NCBI RefSeq assembly: GCF_009761815.1
Contig: NZ_RWIN01000115.1
Coordinates: forward strand, 1-44,589
Reading direction: 5' to 3'
Origin: Pseudomonas sp. PB120
GTDB lineage: Bacteria; Pseudomonadota; Gammaproteobacteria; Pseudomonadales; Pseudomonadaceae
Length of the DNA stretch: 44,589 bases
The notes under the pieces are model-generated. The model worked only from the letters and a program-made list of their open reading frames with translations. It was not told the DNA's origin and made no database searches. Below, in pieces: positions 1 through 7,858 of this stretch. The position numbers and the translations under genes are program-made. The first letter of the stretch is position 1. Every line of letters begins with the position of its first letter.

Positions 1-78
1 AGCTTGCTCGCGATGGTGGTTCAGTTAGTTTGGTGTCAACTGACACACCATCGCGAGCAAGCTCGCTCCTACAGGGGG
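1..78. repeat. REP pair (BIME), cut by the window edge
   Basis: Two inverted copies of the Pseudomonas REP core (GCTTGCTCGCGA and TCGCGAGCAAGC) flank a short spacer that contains a smaller inverted repeat (TGGTGTCA/TGACACCA-like). The left copy is truncated by the window start. It lies just downstream of the minus-strand YkgJ-like gene and may serve as its transcript end. Confidence 0.85.
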
Positions 79-86
79 CAAGGTGG

Positions 87-392
87 TTAGCGATACACCG
101 AAGTAATCCCCTGACGCTCCTCGATGCACTCCGGCGAGCCTGTCTCGAACTCCCGGCAAATCAGTGGGCGTTTTTCGTAGATGGTGCACATCATCGTGTT
201 GCGATCCAGCGCCGCACACCAACCGTCATCCAGACGCAGCATGACTTCCCCACCCCACTCATCGGTATCGATAAAACGATCGGGCACGCCCGTGTCGGTG
301 ATCAACATCACTTCGAGCTGACAGCAGCAGGCAGAGCACGTCGAGCACGTCACGGCCGGCTCGGCGATTTGCGTGTGGGGAATGGTTTTCAT
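87..392 (-). CDS. YkgJ-family cysteine cluster protein
   Basis: This 101-residue protein has an N-terminal cysteine cluster (CSTCSACC, residues 16-23) and further cysteines at about 59, 69, 79 and 89, the pattern of the YkgJ/UPF0153 family of putative zinc- or iron-binding proteins. The biochemical role of the family is not established. I chose the ATG at 392 because the protein then begins MKTIPHTQ, directly ahead of the cysteine cluster; the frame stays open upstream, but that extension is the shadow of the neighbouring gene. It sits 53 bp after DUF2878 with TACACT just upstream, so it could have its own weak promoter or be the tail of the long operon. Family call is good; function unknown. 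Confidence 0.85.
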   Translation of the reverse strand: MKTIPHTQIAEPAVTCSTCSACCCQLEVMLITDTGVPDRFIDTDEWGGEVMLRLDDGWCAALDRNTMMCTIYEKRPLICREFETGSPECIEERQGITSVYR

Positions 393-445
393 GGCGCGCA
401 GTGTAAGGCAGTGGGTCGGTGCTGTGTGAAAGGCCTGACAGGCGT

Positions 446-949
446 TCAGTTCTGTGTGTCGCTCGCCAGCCGGTGGGCCATGAAATGCAGAACCGGAAAC
501 ACCAACGCCCAGAGCACGCCGATACCGAGCAGCGTCGGCAGTTGTCCGTAGGGAAACTGCACCCCGGCCAGCTGACCGCCAGCGTAATACGACAGCGGCC
601 CACCGACGGCGCCGAGCAAGCTGCCCAGCCACCACGGGTTTGCGGTCCATTGCAGGCAATGGCGCAACGTCGTTGCCAGCAATGCCCACAGGATCATCAG
701 CCACAGCGGGATCAACGGCGCGACATCGTTGAAATCGAACACCCCGAGCCAGCGCAAGGAACTGTCGAGGGTCGTCCCCAGCAGGACCACACTGAGAATC
801 AGCCGGCCTTCATCGGCCCAGCGACTTATCCACAGCAGGTGGATGACCAATGCCGCCAGCGCCACCAACAGCCACAGGCTGTTGCCGCCCACTACGCAGG
901 CAAACCAGCCCAGTTGAAACAGCGCAGCATTGGCCAGGCGTTCAAGCAT
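446..949 (-). CDS. DUF2878 integral membrane protein
   Basis: A 167-residue, very hydrophobic protein with about five membrane-spanning stretches (for example FACVVGGNSLWLLVALAALVI near residues 16-36, LILSVVLLGTTL, and a C-terminal GVLWALVFPVLHFMAHRL). It fits the DUF2878 family, which in other proteobacteria is found beside the SDR, FAD oxidoreductase, DUF1365 and Cfa-like genes of the singlet-oxygen (ChrR) regulon. The start at 949 overlaps the end of the Cfa-like gene by 8 bp, which implies translational coupling. A role in transport or assembly of the modified lipid in the inner membrane is inference only. Confidence 0.82.
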   Translation of the reverse strand: MLERLANAALFQLGWFACVVGGNSLWLLVALAALVIHLLWISRWADEGRLILSVVLLGTTLDSSLRWLGVFDFNDVAPLIPLWLMILWALLATTLRHCLQWTANPWWLGSLLGAVGGPLSYYAGGQLAGVQFPYGQLPTLLGIGVLWALVFPVLHFMAHRLASDTQN

Positions 950-2213
950 CGAAACGACCGAGCAGTGGTGCCGTGATTGCCGACGGTTTGGCCAGCAACA
1001 ATTGCGCGGTGCCGATGGTGCGCTCCAGGAAACCACCCTCGCAGTAACACAGGTAGAACTCCCACAGCCGCAGGAAATAGTCGTCGTAGCCCAGCTCGCT
1101 CAGACGGCCCTGGGCGCGACGAAAATTCTCGTGCCACAGGCGCAGGGTACGCGCGTAGTGCAGGCCGAAGTCTTCCATGTGCAGCAGGTTCATGTCGGTG
1201 TCGCGGCTGACGATCTCAAGCATCTTCTGCACGCAGGGCAAGGCGCCGCCGGGGAAGATGTAACGCTGAATGAAATCAACGCTGCCCTTGGCCTGTTCAT
1301 AGCGCTGCTCGCGGATGGTGATGGCCTGCAACAGCATCAAGCCGTTGCTCTTGAGCAAGTGTGCGCACTGCTTGAAATAAGTCGGCAGAAAACGGTGGCC
1401 GACGGCTTCGATCATCTCGATCGACACCAGCTTGTCATACTGCCCGGTAAGGTCGCGGTAGTCCTTGAGCAACAGCGTGACCTGATCTTCCAACCCGAGC
1501 GCTACGATTCGTTGTGCGGTAAAGGCGTACTGCTCTTTCGACAGCGTCGTGGTGGTGACCTTGCAGCCGTAATGCTGCGCGGCGTAAAGCGCCATGCTGC
1601 CCCAGCCGGTGCCGATTTCCAGCAGGTGATCCGTCGGTTTAAGGGCCAGCTTCTGGCAGATCCGTTCCAGTTTGTTCAACTGCGCCTGTTCGAGTGTGTC
1701 GTCGTCGGCCAGAAATTGTGCGGCCGAGTACATCATGGTCGGATCGAGAAACTGTTCGAACAGATCGTTGCCCAGGTCGTAGTGGGCGGCGATGTTCTTC
1801 TGTGATCCTTTGCGCGTATTGCGATTGAGCCAGTGCAGCCCTTGAACGAATGGCCGGCCCAGTTTCGCCAGGCCTCCTTCCAGCGCATCCAGCACTTCGA
1901 GGTTGCTGACAAACACCCGAACCACCGCCGTCAGGTCCGGCGAACTCCAGTAACCGTGGATGAACGCCTCGCCCGCGCCAATCGAACCGTTGCCCGCCAC
2001 GAGCCCCCAGGCCGCCGCGTCGAGAATATGGATCTCGCCAAGCAAATGACTGCCAGCCGTGCCGAAAACGTGGCGCTCGCCGTCTTCGATGACCACCAAT
2101 TGCCCGTGTTTGAGCTGCGTCAGTTGACGCAGCACGGCGCGACGCAACAGCGATCCGGTCAGGCCGTTGGGGCTGAACAGGTTGGTCTTGGCCGAGAGAC
2201 TAGAGGATTTCAT
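942..2213 (-). CDS. Cfa-like SAM-dependent fatty acyl phospholipid methyltransferase
   Basis: 423 residues with the layout of cyclopropane fatty acid synthases: an N-terminal lipid-binding domain, the HYDLGNDLF motif (residues 144-152) and the SAM loop EIGTGWG (199-205). By eye alignment to E. coli Cfa as I remember it, the bicarbonate-binding Cys139 is Ala164 here (MYSAAQF), His266 is Gln296 (LLQAIT), and the His after the conserved Glu is Ala (EMIEAVG), while Glu269 is kept. These changes argue for a methyl transfer that does not close a cyclopropane ring, as in the UfaM/BfaB type enzymes of furan and branched fatty acids. The start at 2213 follows AGGG and overlaps DUF1365 by 14 bp; an in-frame ATG at 2288 is possible but lies inside that gene. 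A normal cfa elsewhere in the genome would support a specialised role. Confidence 0.88.
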   Translation of the reverse strand: MKSSSLSAKTNLFSPNGLTGSLLRRAVLRQLTQLKHGQLVVIEDGERHVFGTAGSHLLGEIHILDAAAWGLVAGNGSIGAGEAFIHGYWSSPDLTAVVRVFVSNLEVLDALEGGLAKLGRPFVQGLHWLNRNTRKGSQKNIAAHYDLGNDLFEQFLDPTMMYSAAQFLADDDTLEQAQLNKLERICQKLALKPTDHLLEIGTGWGSMALYAAQHYGCKVTTTTLSKEQYAFTAQRIVALGLEDQVTLLLKDYRDLTGQYDKLVSIEMIEAVGHRFLPTYFKQCAHLLKSNGLMLLQAITIREQRYEQAKGSVDFIQRYIFPGGALPCVQKMLEIVSRDTDMNLLHMEDFGLHYARTLRLWHENFRRAQGRLSELGYDDYFLRLWEFYLCYCEGGFLERTIGTAQLLLAKPSAITAPLLGRFDA

Positions 2214-3015
2214 GGCGGCGATCCCTGGGGGCAACGGTGGCTGTTTGAAAGCTGCCGTCGGCAACCTTGTGAGCAAAAATCGGTGCACGCTTGAGCAACA
2301 GGCGCAGGGCTTGCCAGTAGATCGCCAGGCAGGTTTTCGCGGTCATCCACGGAAAGCGCCGCACATAGCGATGCAGGCTGGCGCGGTCCAGGGTTTCGCG
2401 GCTCAGGTTGAGGGTGGCGTCGAACAGTTTGAGGTCGCCCTGCCAGTCGGCCATGTGCACGCCGAGTTTTTTCGCGGCGGGACTGAAGCTCATGCGGTAC
2501 TCGAGATCGCGCGGCAAAAACGGCGATACGTCAAACGCCTTGGTCACGACAAAATGCTGATGGAAGTCGCTCAAGTCCGCCGGCGCTTTCGCCGGCAGCA
2601 CATAGTGATAGCGCTCGCGCCACGGAGTGTTGGTGACTTCGCAGAGAATCGCCGCCAGTTGGCCGTCGGCTTCATGGCAATAGAAAAAACTCACCGGGTT
2701 GAACGAAAGGCCCCAACTGCGCGCCTGGGTCAGCAGGCAGATCGAACCTTGCGGCGTGTGCCCGAGCGCTTCGCCGACTTGCTGGCGCACCGCATCGATC
2801 AGGCGCATGCCGTTGCCGGTAAAGGCCTTGAGGTAATCGCTTTCACGAAATGAAAACGCTGAAAAACGACCGTTTCCCGACAGTGGCGACAAGCCGAGTA
2901 CGGCGTCCTGTTCGTCAAGATCGAGATACAGCAAACCGATCTGGTAACGGAATTCATGGCGCCTGGGGGCGAACCGCCGATGGGCGATCCAGCCGCTGTA
3001 GAGTGCGCTGTTCAC
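2200..3015 (-). CDS. DUF1365 domain protein
   Basis: A 271-residue protein that begins SALYSGWIAHRRFAPRRHEF and carries LSFNPVSFFYCH (about 103-114) and TNTPWRERYHYV, features of the DUF1365 family. The family has no firm biochemical function but occurs almost always between an FAD amine-oxidase-like protein and a Cfa-like methyltransferase, as here, and belongs to the photo-oxidative stress lipid module. It overlaps its upstream neighbour by 4 bp and its downstream neighbour by 14 bp. I infer that it acts on the same fatty acyl substrate. Confidence 0.9.
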   Translation of the reverse strand: MNSALYSGWIAHRRFAPRRHEFRYQIGLLYLDLDEQDAVLGLSPLSGNGRFSAFSFRESDYLKAFTGNGMRLIDAVRQQVGEALGHTPQGSICLLTQARSWGLSFNPVSFFYCHEADGQLAAILCEVTNTPWRERYHYVLPAKAPADLSDFHQHFVVTKAFDVSPFLPRDLEYRMSFSPAAKKLGVHMADWQGDLKLFDATLNLSRETLDRASLHRYVRRFPWMTAKTCLAIYWQALRLLLKRAPIFAHKVADGSFQTATVAPRDRRHEIL

Positions 3016-4259
3016 AGGGCTTCTCCAAACTCGCGGGCAACGCGCATCGCGCTCACCACGCCATCTTCATGGAAGCCGTTGGCCCAGTAGGCGCCGCAAT
3101 AGTAGGTGTGCTGCGCGCCGTTCAATTCTTCCCAGCGAGCTTGTGCCGCCACCGCCGCCAGGCTGTATTGCGGGTGGGCGTAGGTGTATTTGGCGAGCAC
3201 CTTGAACGGGTTGATCGCGGCGCTCTGGTTGAGGCTGACGCAGAAGGTGGTGTCGCTCTGCAGGCCTTGCAGGATGTTCATGTCGTAGGTGACGGCGGCC
3301 AACGTGTGACCGGCGCCACCGAGGCGATAGTTCCAGCTGGCCCAAGCGAGTTTGCGTTCCGGCAGCAGGCGCGTGTCCTTGTGCAAGACCACTTCGTTGT
3401 CGGCGTAGGGCAGGGCGCCGAGGATCGACTGTTCGGCGTCGCTCGGGGTGGCCAGCAGTTTCAGTGCCTGATCGCTGTGGCAGGCGAACACCACTTTGTC
3501 GAAGCGCTCGCTGCCAGTGGCGCTGTGGATTACCACGCCAGCGTCATCGCGTTCGACCCGCGTCACCGGGCAGTTGAGGCGGATCTTCTCGTTAAAGGTA
3601 GCGGTCAACGGTGCGATGTAGGCACTTGAACCGCCCTCGATCACACACCACTGCGGACGATTGCTCACCGACAGCAGGCCGTGATTCTTGAAAAAACGCA
3701 CGAACAGCCGCAGCGGGAAACCGAGCATGTCGGCCATGGACATCGACCAGATCGCCGCGCCCATTGGCACGATGTAATGCAGGATGAAACGCTCGCCGTA
3801 GGCATTCGCCTTCAGGTAATGGTCCAACGTGGTGTCGGCCGCGATGCGCTGTTGTTCCAGATCCCGCAGCGCTTCTTTGTTGAAACGCAAAATGTCCCGC
3901 AGCATGCCCCAGAACCCGGGTGACAGCAGATTGCGCCGTTGAGCAAACAGGCTGTTGAGGTTGTTGCCGTTGTACTCCAGACCGCTGTCCGGGTCGGTGA
4001 CCGAGAAGCTCATTTCGGTGGGCTTGAAGCTCACGCCAATCTGGCCCAGCAGGCGGATGAAATTCGGATAGGTCCAGTCGTTGAACACAATGAAACCGGT
4101 GTCCACCGCATGATTTTCGCCATCGGCTGTCACGTTCACCGTGTGCGTGTGCCCACCGATCCAGTCGCTGGATTCGAACAGGGTGATCTCGTGATTGCGG
4201 TTGAGCAGGTAAGCGCTGGTCAGCCCCGAGATACCGCTGCCGATAATGGCGATGTTCAC
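3012..4259 (-). CDS. FAD/NAD(P)-binding amine-oxidase-like protein
   Basis: 415 residues starting with the dinucleotide-binding motif IAIIGSGISGLTSAYLL (about 3-19), followed by the second FAD contact DWIGGHTHTV, and ending YYCGAYWANGFHEDGVVSAM, typical of the NAD(P)-binding amine oxidase family. I chose a GTG start at 4259 because it puts the FAD motif at the very N terminus and forms a 4-bp GTGA overlap with the stop of the SDR gene; an ATG 87 bp upstream is inside that gene. In Rhodobacter the related cluster is needed for furan fatty acid formation; a flavin-dependent desaturase or oxidase of a methylated acyl chain is a reasonable inference here. Confidence 0.88.
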   Translation of the reverse strand: MNIAIIGSGISGLTSAYLLNRNHEITLFESSDWIGGHTHTVNVTADGENHAVDTGFIVFNDWTYPNFIRLLGQIGVSFKPTEMSFSVTDPDSGLEYNGNNLNSLFAQRRNLLSPGFWGMLRDILRFNKEALRDLEQQRIAADTTLDHYLKANAYGERFILHYIVPMGAAIWSMSMADMLGFPLRLFVRFFKNHGLLSVSNRPQWCVIEGGSSAYIAPLTATFNEKIRLNCPVTRVERDDAGVVIHSATGSERFDKVVFACHSDQALKLLATPSDAEQSILGALPYADNEVVLHKDTRLLPERKLAWASWNYRLGGAGHTLAAVTYDMNILQGLQSDTTFCVSLNQSAAINPFKVLAKYTYAHPQYSLAAVAAQARWEELNGAQHTYYCGAYWANGFHEDGVVSAMRVAREFGEAL

Positions 4260-5038
4260 GGCAGGTCCTTGATCGGCGGATTGCTGCGCACCATGCGTTT
4301 GCCGATCATCAGTTTTATCCGGCCAGGCATTTTCGACAGTGGCCACAGGGCGGCCATGAACAGCGCCGGGAAGGCGATTTCCAGCGGACGGTCCTTGAGT
4401 TTGCTGAAGATGTGCTTCGCGGCTTTATCCGCCGGCCAGCTGAGGGGCATCGGAAAATCATTTTTCTCGGTCAGTGGCGTATCGACGAAACCGGGGCTGA
4501 CCACGGTGACTTCGATGCCTTCCGGGGCCAGGTCAATGCGCAGGGATTCGAATAAGTAACGCATGCCCGCCTTGGACGCGCCGTAGGCTTCAGCCCGAGG
4601 TAACGGCAAGTAAGTCACCGAGCTGGCGACACCCACCAGGTGCGGCGCGGTGCCGGCCCGCAACAAGGGCAGGGCCGCCTCGATGCAATAGCTGCTGGCG
4701 AGCAGGTTGGTGCGCACGACGTGCTCGATGATCGAGGCATCGAACTGCTTGGCATCCACGTATTCGCAGGTGCCGGCGTTGAGAATCACGGTATCCAGTG
4801 AACCCCAGTCTTCGGCAATCTGCTCGCCGATTTCGCGCACGCGTTGGCTGTTGGTGAGGTCGCCGGCCACCACCAACACTTGCCCCGGATAACGCTGGGA
4901 CAAGACTTTCAGTGGCGCTACAGAACGTGAACTGACGGCCAGGTGTGCGCCGGTTTTCAGAATTTCTTCGGCCAACTGAGCACCAATGCCACTGCTGGCG
5001 CCGGTCAACCAATACCGTCGTGGCGGCGTAAGGTTCAT
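4256..5038 (-). CDS. Short-chain dehydrogenase/reductase (SDR)
   Basis: A 260-residue classical SDR with the cofactor motif TGASSGIG (residues 13-20), the NAG motif (LNAGTCEY) and the active-site pair SSV...YGASK. The substrate is not evident. Its place at the head of the FAD-oxidoreductase/DUF1365/Cfa module matches clusters controlled by RpoE-ChrR in other proteobacteria. It overlaps both neighbours by 4 bp, so it is co-translated. A basic, hydrophobic tail (residues about 225-255, FPALFMAALWPLSKMPGRIKLMIGKRM) suggests membrane association. Confidence 0.9.
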   Translation of the reverse strand: MNLTPPRRYWLTGASSGIGAQLAEEILKTGAHLAVSSRSVAPLKVLSQRYPGQVLVVAGDLTNSQRVREIGEQIAEDWGSLDTVILNAGTCEYVDAKQFDASIIEHVVRTNLLASSYCIEAALPLLRAGTAPHLVGVASSVTYLPLPRAEAYGASKAGMRYLFESLRIDLAPEGIEVTVVSPGFVDTPLTEKNDFPMPLSWPADKAAKHIFSKLKDRPLEIAFPALFMAALWPLSKMPGRIKLMIGKRMVRSNPPIKDLP

Positions 5039-5457
5039 CCCATTCTCCTTTTCAGCCAGGCAATCGCCCGGCCCAATAGCGGTAAATGTTCATAGATCAG
5101 GGCCCCGGCATCGAAGTAATCCCGGTGGCGATACACCTTGTCGCGCCAGCGCAAATGCGAGCAGCCGTCGACCCTTATCAACCGGCCGCCGCCGAGGCGT
5201 GGGTGGCGATAACTCATGACCCAGCGCAGATACCCTTCGCCTTCGCCAATCTGGTCGAAGCCGTGAAAATCGAAGCGCAGCTCGCTGACGTTGGCGTAAA
5301 GCTCGGCGAAGTAGATGCGCAAGTTTCCAAGCCCTTGCACCTCGTGCAGCGGGTCAGTGAAGTGCACGTCGTCGGTATAGAGTTCGGCGAGGCGTTGCAG
5401 ATTGTCTTTGTCCAGGTCCGCGAACTGCCGGGAAAAACGCCGCAGGAAATCACTCAT
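5035..5457 (-). CDS. SnoaL-like / NTF2-fold protein
   Basis: 140 residues with the cone-shaped NTF2/SnoaL signature: LAELYTDDVHFTDPLHEVQG near residues 23-42 and a terminal KVYRHRDYFDAGALIYE stretch. Members bind or isomerise small hydrophobic ligands, but many are uncharacterised. It overlaps photolyase upstream by 8 bp and the SDR downstream by 4 bp. The last residues (LLGRAIAWLKRRMG) are basic and amphipathic and could touch the membrane. The same fold appears in ChrR-controlled clusters of other bacteria. No specific reaction can be assigned. Confidence 0.85.
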   Translation of the reverse strand: MSDFLRRFSRQFADLDKDNLQRLAELYTDDVHFTDPLHEVQGLGNLRIYFAELYANVSELRFDFHGFDQIGEGEGYLRWVMSYRHPRLGGGRLIRVDGCSHLRWRDKVYRHRDYFDAGALIYEHLPLLGRAIAWLKRRMG

Positions 5458-6895
5458 AACCGCCTCCGGCCTGTTGTCGCGAAGGTAGATTCTTGAATGC
5501 GGCCAGCGCCCTTTGGCGCGAGGTGCTCAAGTTGACGATCGGCGAGGGATAGTCGGCCACGCCGAACAGTCCGCCCACGTTTGCCGGGTTATGCACTTCT
5601 TTTTTGTTCAGCCCGGCCAGCTCCGGCAACCAGTGCTTGATGAACACGCCTTCGGCGTCGAATTTTTCCGACTGGCTCAGCGGGTTGAAAATCCGGAAGT
5701 AGGGCGCCGAGTCGGTGCCGGTGGACGAGCTCCACTGCCAGCCGCCATTGTTCGCCGCCAGGTCGCCGTCGATCAGGTGCCGCATGAAAAAACGCTCACC
5801 TTCGCGCCAGTCGATCAGCAAGTTCTTGGTCAGGAACATCGCCACCACCATGCGCAGCCGGTTGTGCATCCAGCCGGTGTCGAGCAGTTGGCGCATTGCC
5901 GCGTCGATGATCGGCAGGCCGGTGCGGGCTTCTTGCCACGCCAGCAGTTCTTCCGGTGCGTCGCGCCAGGCCAGCGCTTCGGTTTCCGGGCGGAAGGCGC
6001 GGTGACGGGAGACCCGTGGGTAGCCCACCAGAATGTGTTTGTAGAATTCACGCCAGAGCAATTCGTTGATCCAGGTAACGGCGCCGACCTTGCCGCTTTC
6101 GAACTCGCCCTGATTGCTTTGCACGGCGGCATGCAGGCACTGGCGTGGGGAAATCACCCCGGCCGCGAGATACGCCGACAGTTGACTGGTGCCGGGTTTG
6201 GCCGGGAAATCCCGTTCACTCTTGTAGTAGTCGATCTGGCTGTCGGCGAAGGTGTCGAGCCGACGCAGCGCTTCATCTTCACCCGCCGGCCAGAGCGCGC
6301 GTAAATGATCGCTCGGTGTTTCGAAGCCTTCGACGGCTGACGGGACGGTGTCGCTGTCGATGTTCAGCCGTGCCTGCGCGCCGGGTTTGCTCACCCGGCC
6401 AGGCAATGAACCGTGCAGTCGTTCGTAACAGACTTTGCGGAACTGACTGAAGACCTGGAAGTAGGTGCCAGTCTTGGTCAGTACGGTGCCCGGCTTGAAC
6501 AGCAGCTGATCGAGGTAACTGTAAAAGTCGATGCCTTGGGCACTTAGCGCTTCGGCCACCGCCGCATCACGACGGGTTTCATGAATGCCGTACTCCTCGT
6601 TGACGTGCACCGTCTGGATGTTCAACTGCTGACACAGGTCGAGCAGCACCTTCGGTGCTTCATCCCAGCGCGGTGCCATGCGGATCAGCAAGGGAATGTT
6701 CAGCTCGCCCAGCGCGCGACTCAATTCGTGCAGGTTGCGCAGCCAGAAATCCACTTTGCACGGCGCGTCATCGTGCTCCCGCCATTGCTGCGGACTGAGC
6801 AGATAGACCGCCACACTCGGGCCGCGAGCCGCAGCGGCCGAGAGGGCGGTGTTGTCGTGCAGGCGCAAATCGCTGCGCAGCCAGATCAATTGCAT
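5450..6895 (-). CDS. phrB: Deoxyribodipyrimidine photolyase
   Basis: A 481-residue class I CPD photolyase that uses FADH- and light to split cyclobutane pyrimidine dimers. The N-terminal antenna domain starts LIWLRSDLRLHDNTAL; the FAD-binding domain contains TGLPIIDAAMRQL, GWMHNRLRM and WSSSTGTDSAPYFRIFNP, all typical of the family. I prefer the ATG at 6895 (MQLIWLRSD), the usual family start; an ATG at 6916 abutting the MerR stop would add seven residues. It lies 21 bp after the regulator and overlaps the SnoaL-like gene. Expression in one transcript with a LitR-like regulator fits light induction. Confidence 0.95.
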   Translation of the reverse strand: MQLIWLRSDLRLHDNTALSAAAARGPSVAVYLLSPQQWREHDDAPCKVDFWLRNLHELSRALGELNIPLLIRMAPRWDEAPKVLLDLCQQLNIQTVHVNEEYGIHETRRDAAVAEALSAQGIDFYSYLDQLLFKPGTVLTKTGTYFQVFSQFRKVCYERLHGSLPGRVSKPGAQARLNIDSDTVPSAVEGFETPSDHLRALWPAGEDEALRRLDTFADSQIDYYKSERDFPAKPGTSQLSAYLAAGVISPRQCLHAAVQSNQGEFESGKVGAVTWINELLWREFYKHILVGYPRVSRHRAFRPETEALAWRDAPEELLAWQEARTGLPIIDAAMRQLLDTGWMHNRLRMVVAMFLTKNLLIDWREGERFFMRHLIDGDLAANNGGWQWSSSTGTDSAPYFRIFNPLSQSEKFDAEGVFIKHWLPELAGLNKKEVHNPANVGGLFGVADYPSPIVNLSTSRQRALAAFKNLPSRQQAGGGYE

Positions 6896-6916
6896 GGTGG
6901 TGTCCGTTGACAGCAT

Positions 6917-7858
6917 TTAAAGGAGTCCGCGCTGTAGCAGTTCCTGATGAGCCGATAACGGGTCTTCGGCCAGGAGCAAATCAGCGATCTCGGAAGTTCT
7001 TACGGACAACTCGGTGTGGTGGATGCATACCGTTGGTCCGGCAATCATTTTTGGGCAACCGACGCCGTTCAAAAGTTTCGGCAGCTGCGACAGGTTCATC
7101 GCTTTGCTGGAATACAGCAGTACGCCGCGGGCTTGCAGATGATCGACCGCCAGCGCGAGTTCGCCGACCGGCAGCGGCCAGTCGAACACTTCCACCGGGC
7201 AATCGGAGCTGCTGATCAGCCACGCGGTCAGCCACAGGTGAGGTTCCAGTGGTACATCCGAGTGGTTGATCAACAGCAGCGGCGCGGCGTGCAACTGACG
7301 ATTGTTATGGTAGATGCGGGCGCCAAATTTGCTGCGCAGCCACGAATAGAAAAACACCCGTTCCATCTGCGCGCCGAACTGGCCTTGCCAGCGCAATTCG
7401 AGTTCCGTCAGCAACGGCATCAGCAGTTGTTCGCACAGGGTTCGCGGCGGATACAGCGCCATGGCCTGGTTGACGGTGTCGTCGAGGGTTCGTTCGTTCA
7501 GTTGCGTGACGGCGTGCAGCAACGTGCGGCCCAAGACCTGCCAGTCGTTTTCAACGGCTTCGGTAAAAGCCTGCGGCGTGTCGAGCAACTGCTTGACCTG
7601 GCTGACGGCCACGCCGCGGTTGAGCCAGGTGAGGATTGTCAGGATGCGTTGCACGTGATCGGCGCTGAACAGCCGATGCCCCTTGGGGGTGCGCTGCGGC
7701 ACGATCAAACCGTAACGGCGTTCCCAGGCGCGCAACGTGACGGCATTGACGCCCGTCTGGCGCGCCACTTCACGGATGGGCAACCAGCCTTCATCGAGGG
7801 CTTTCTTGAAGTCGTCGCCGAGGTCTTCGACGGCGCTGGTGTCGAGTGGAATTTTCAT
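6917..7858 (-). CDS. MerR-family regulator, class II LitR/PplR-like
   Basis: 313 residues with an N-terminal MerR winged helix (about 26-93: LPIREVARQTGVNAVTLRAWERRYG, then GHRLFSADHVQRI) and a C-terminal half resembling the CarH/LitR fold (helical bundle with MERVFFYSWLRSKFG, then a Rossmann-like part with LLLINHSDVP). The cobalamin-ligand motif DxHxxG of CarH is not present, so adenosylcobalamin light sensing is unlikely; this matches class II LitR of P. putida, which is thought to rely on a LOV protein. The ATG at 7858 shares one base with the stop of the preceding gene (TGATG). It probably represses its own operon through the operators at 8840-8914. Confidence 0.88.
   Translation of the reverse strand: MKIPLDTSAVEDLGDDFKKALDEGWLPIREVARQTGVNAVTLRAWERRYGLIVPQRTPKGHRLFSADHVQRILTILTWLNRGVAVSQVKQLLDTPQAFTEAVENDWQVLGRTLLHAVTQLNERTLDDTVNQAMALYPPRTLCEQLLMPLLTELELRWQGQFGAQMERVFFYSWLRSKFGARIYHNNRQLHAAPLLLINHSDVPLEPHLWLTAWLISSSDCPVEVFDWPLPVGELALAVDHLQARGVLLYSSKAMNLSQLPKLLNGVGCPKMIAGPTVCIHHTELSVRTSEIADLLLAEDPLSAHQELLQRGLL

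Noticed and set aside
930..1805. Long plus-strand open frames opposite the Cfa-like gene, and similar long frames opposite other genes
   Set aside because: High-GC third positions keep the opposite strand open. The composition (Gln/His/Arg/Val-rich) and lack of starts show they are shadows.
3012..4346. ATG start at 4346 for the FAD oxidoreductase
   Set aside because: The additional 29 residues lie inside the SDR gene and precede the FAD motif without resemblance to the family; the GTG at 4259 fits better.
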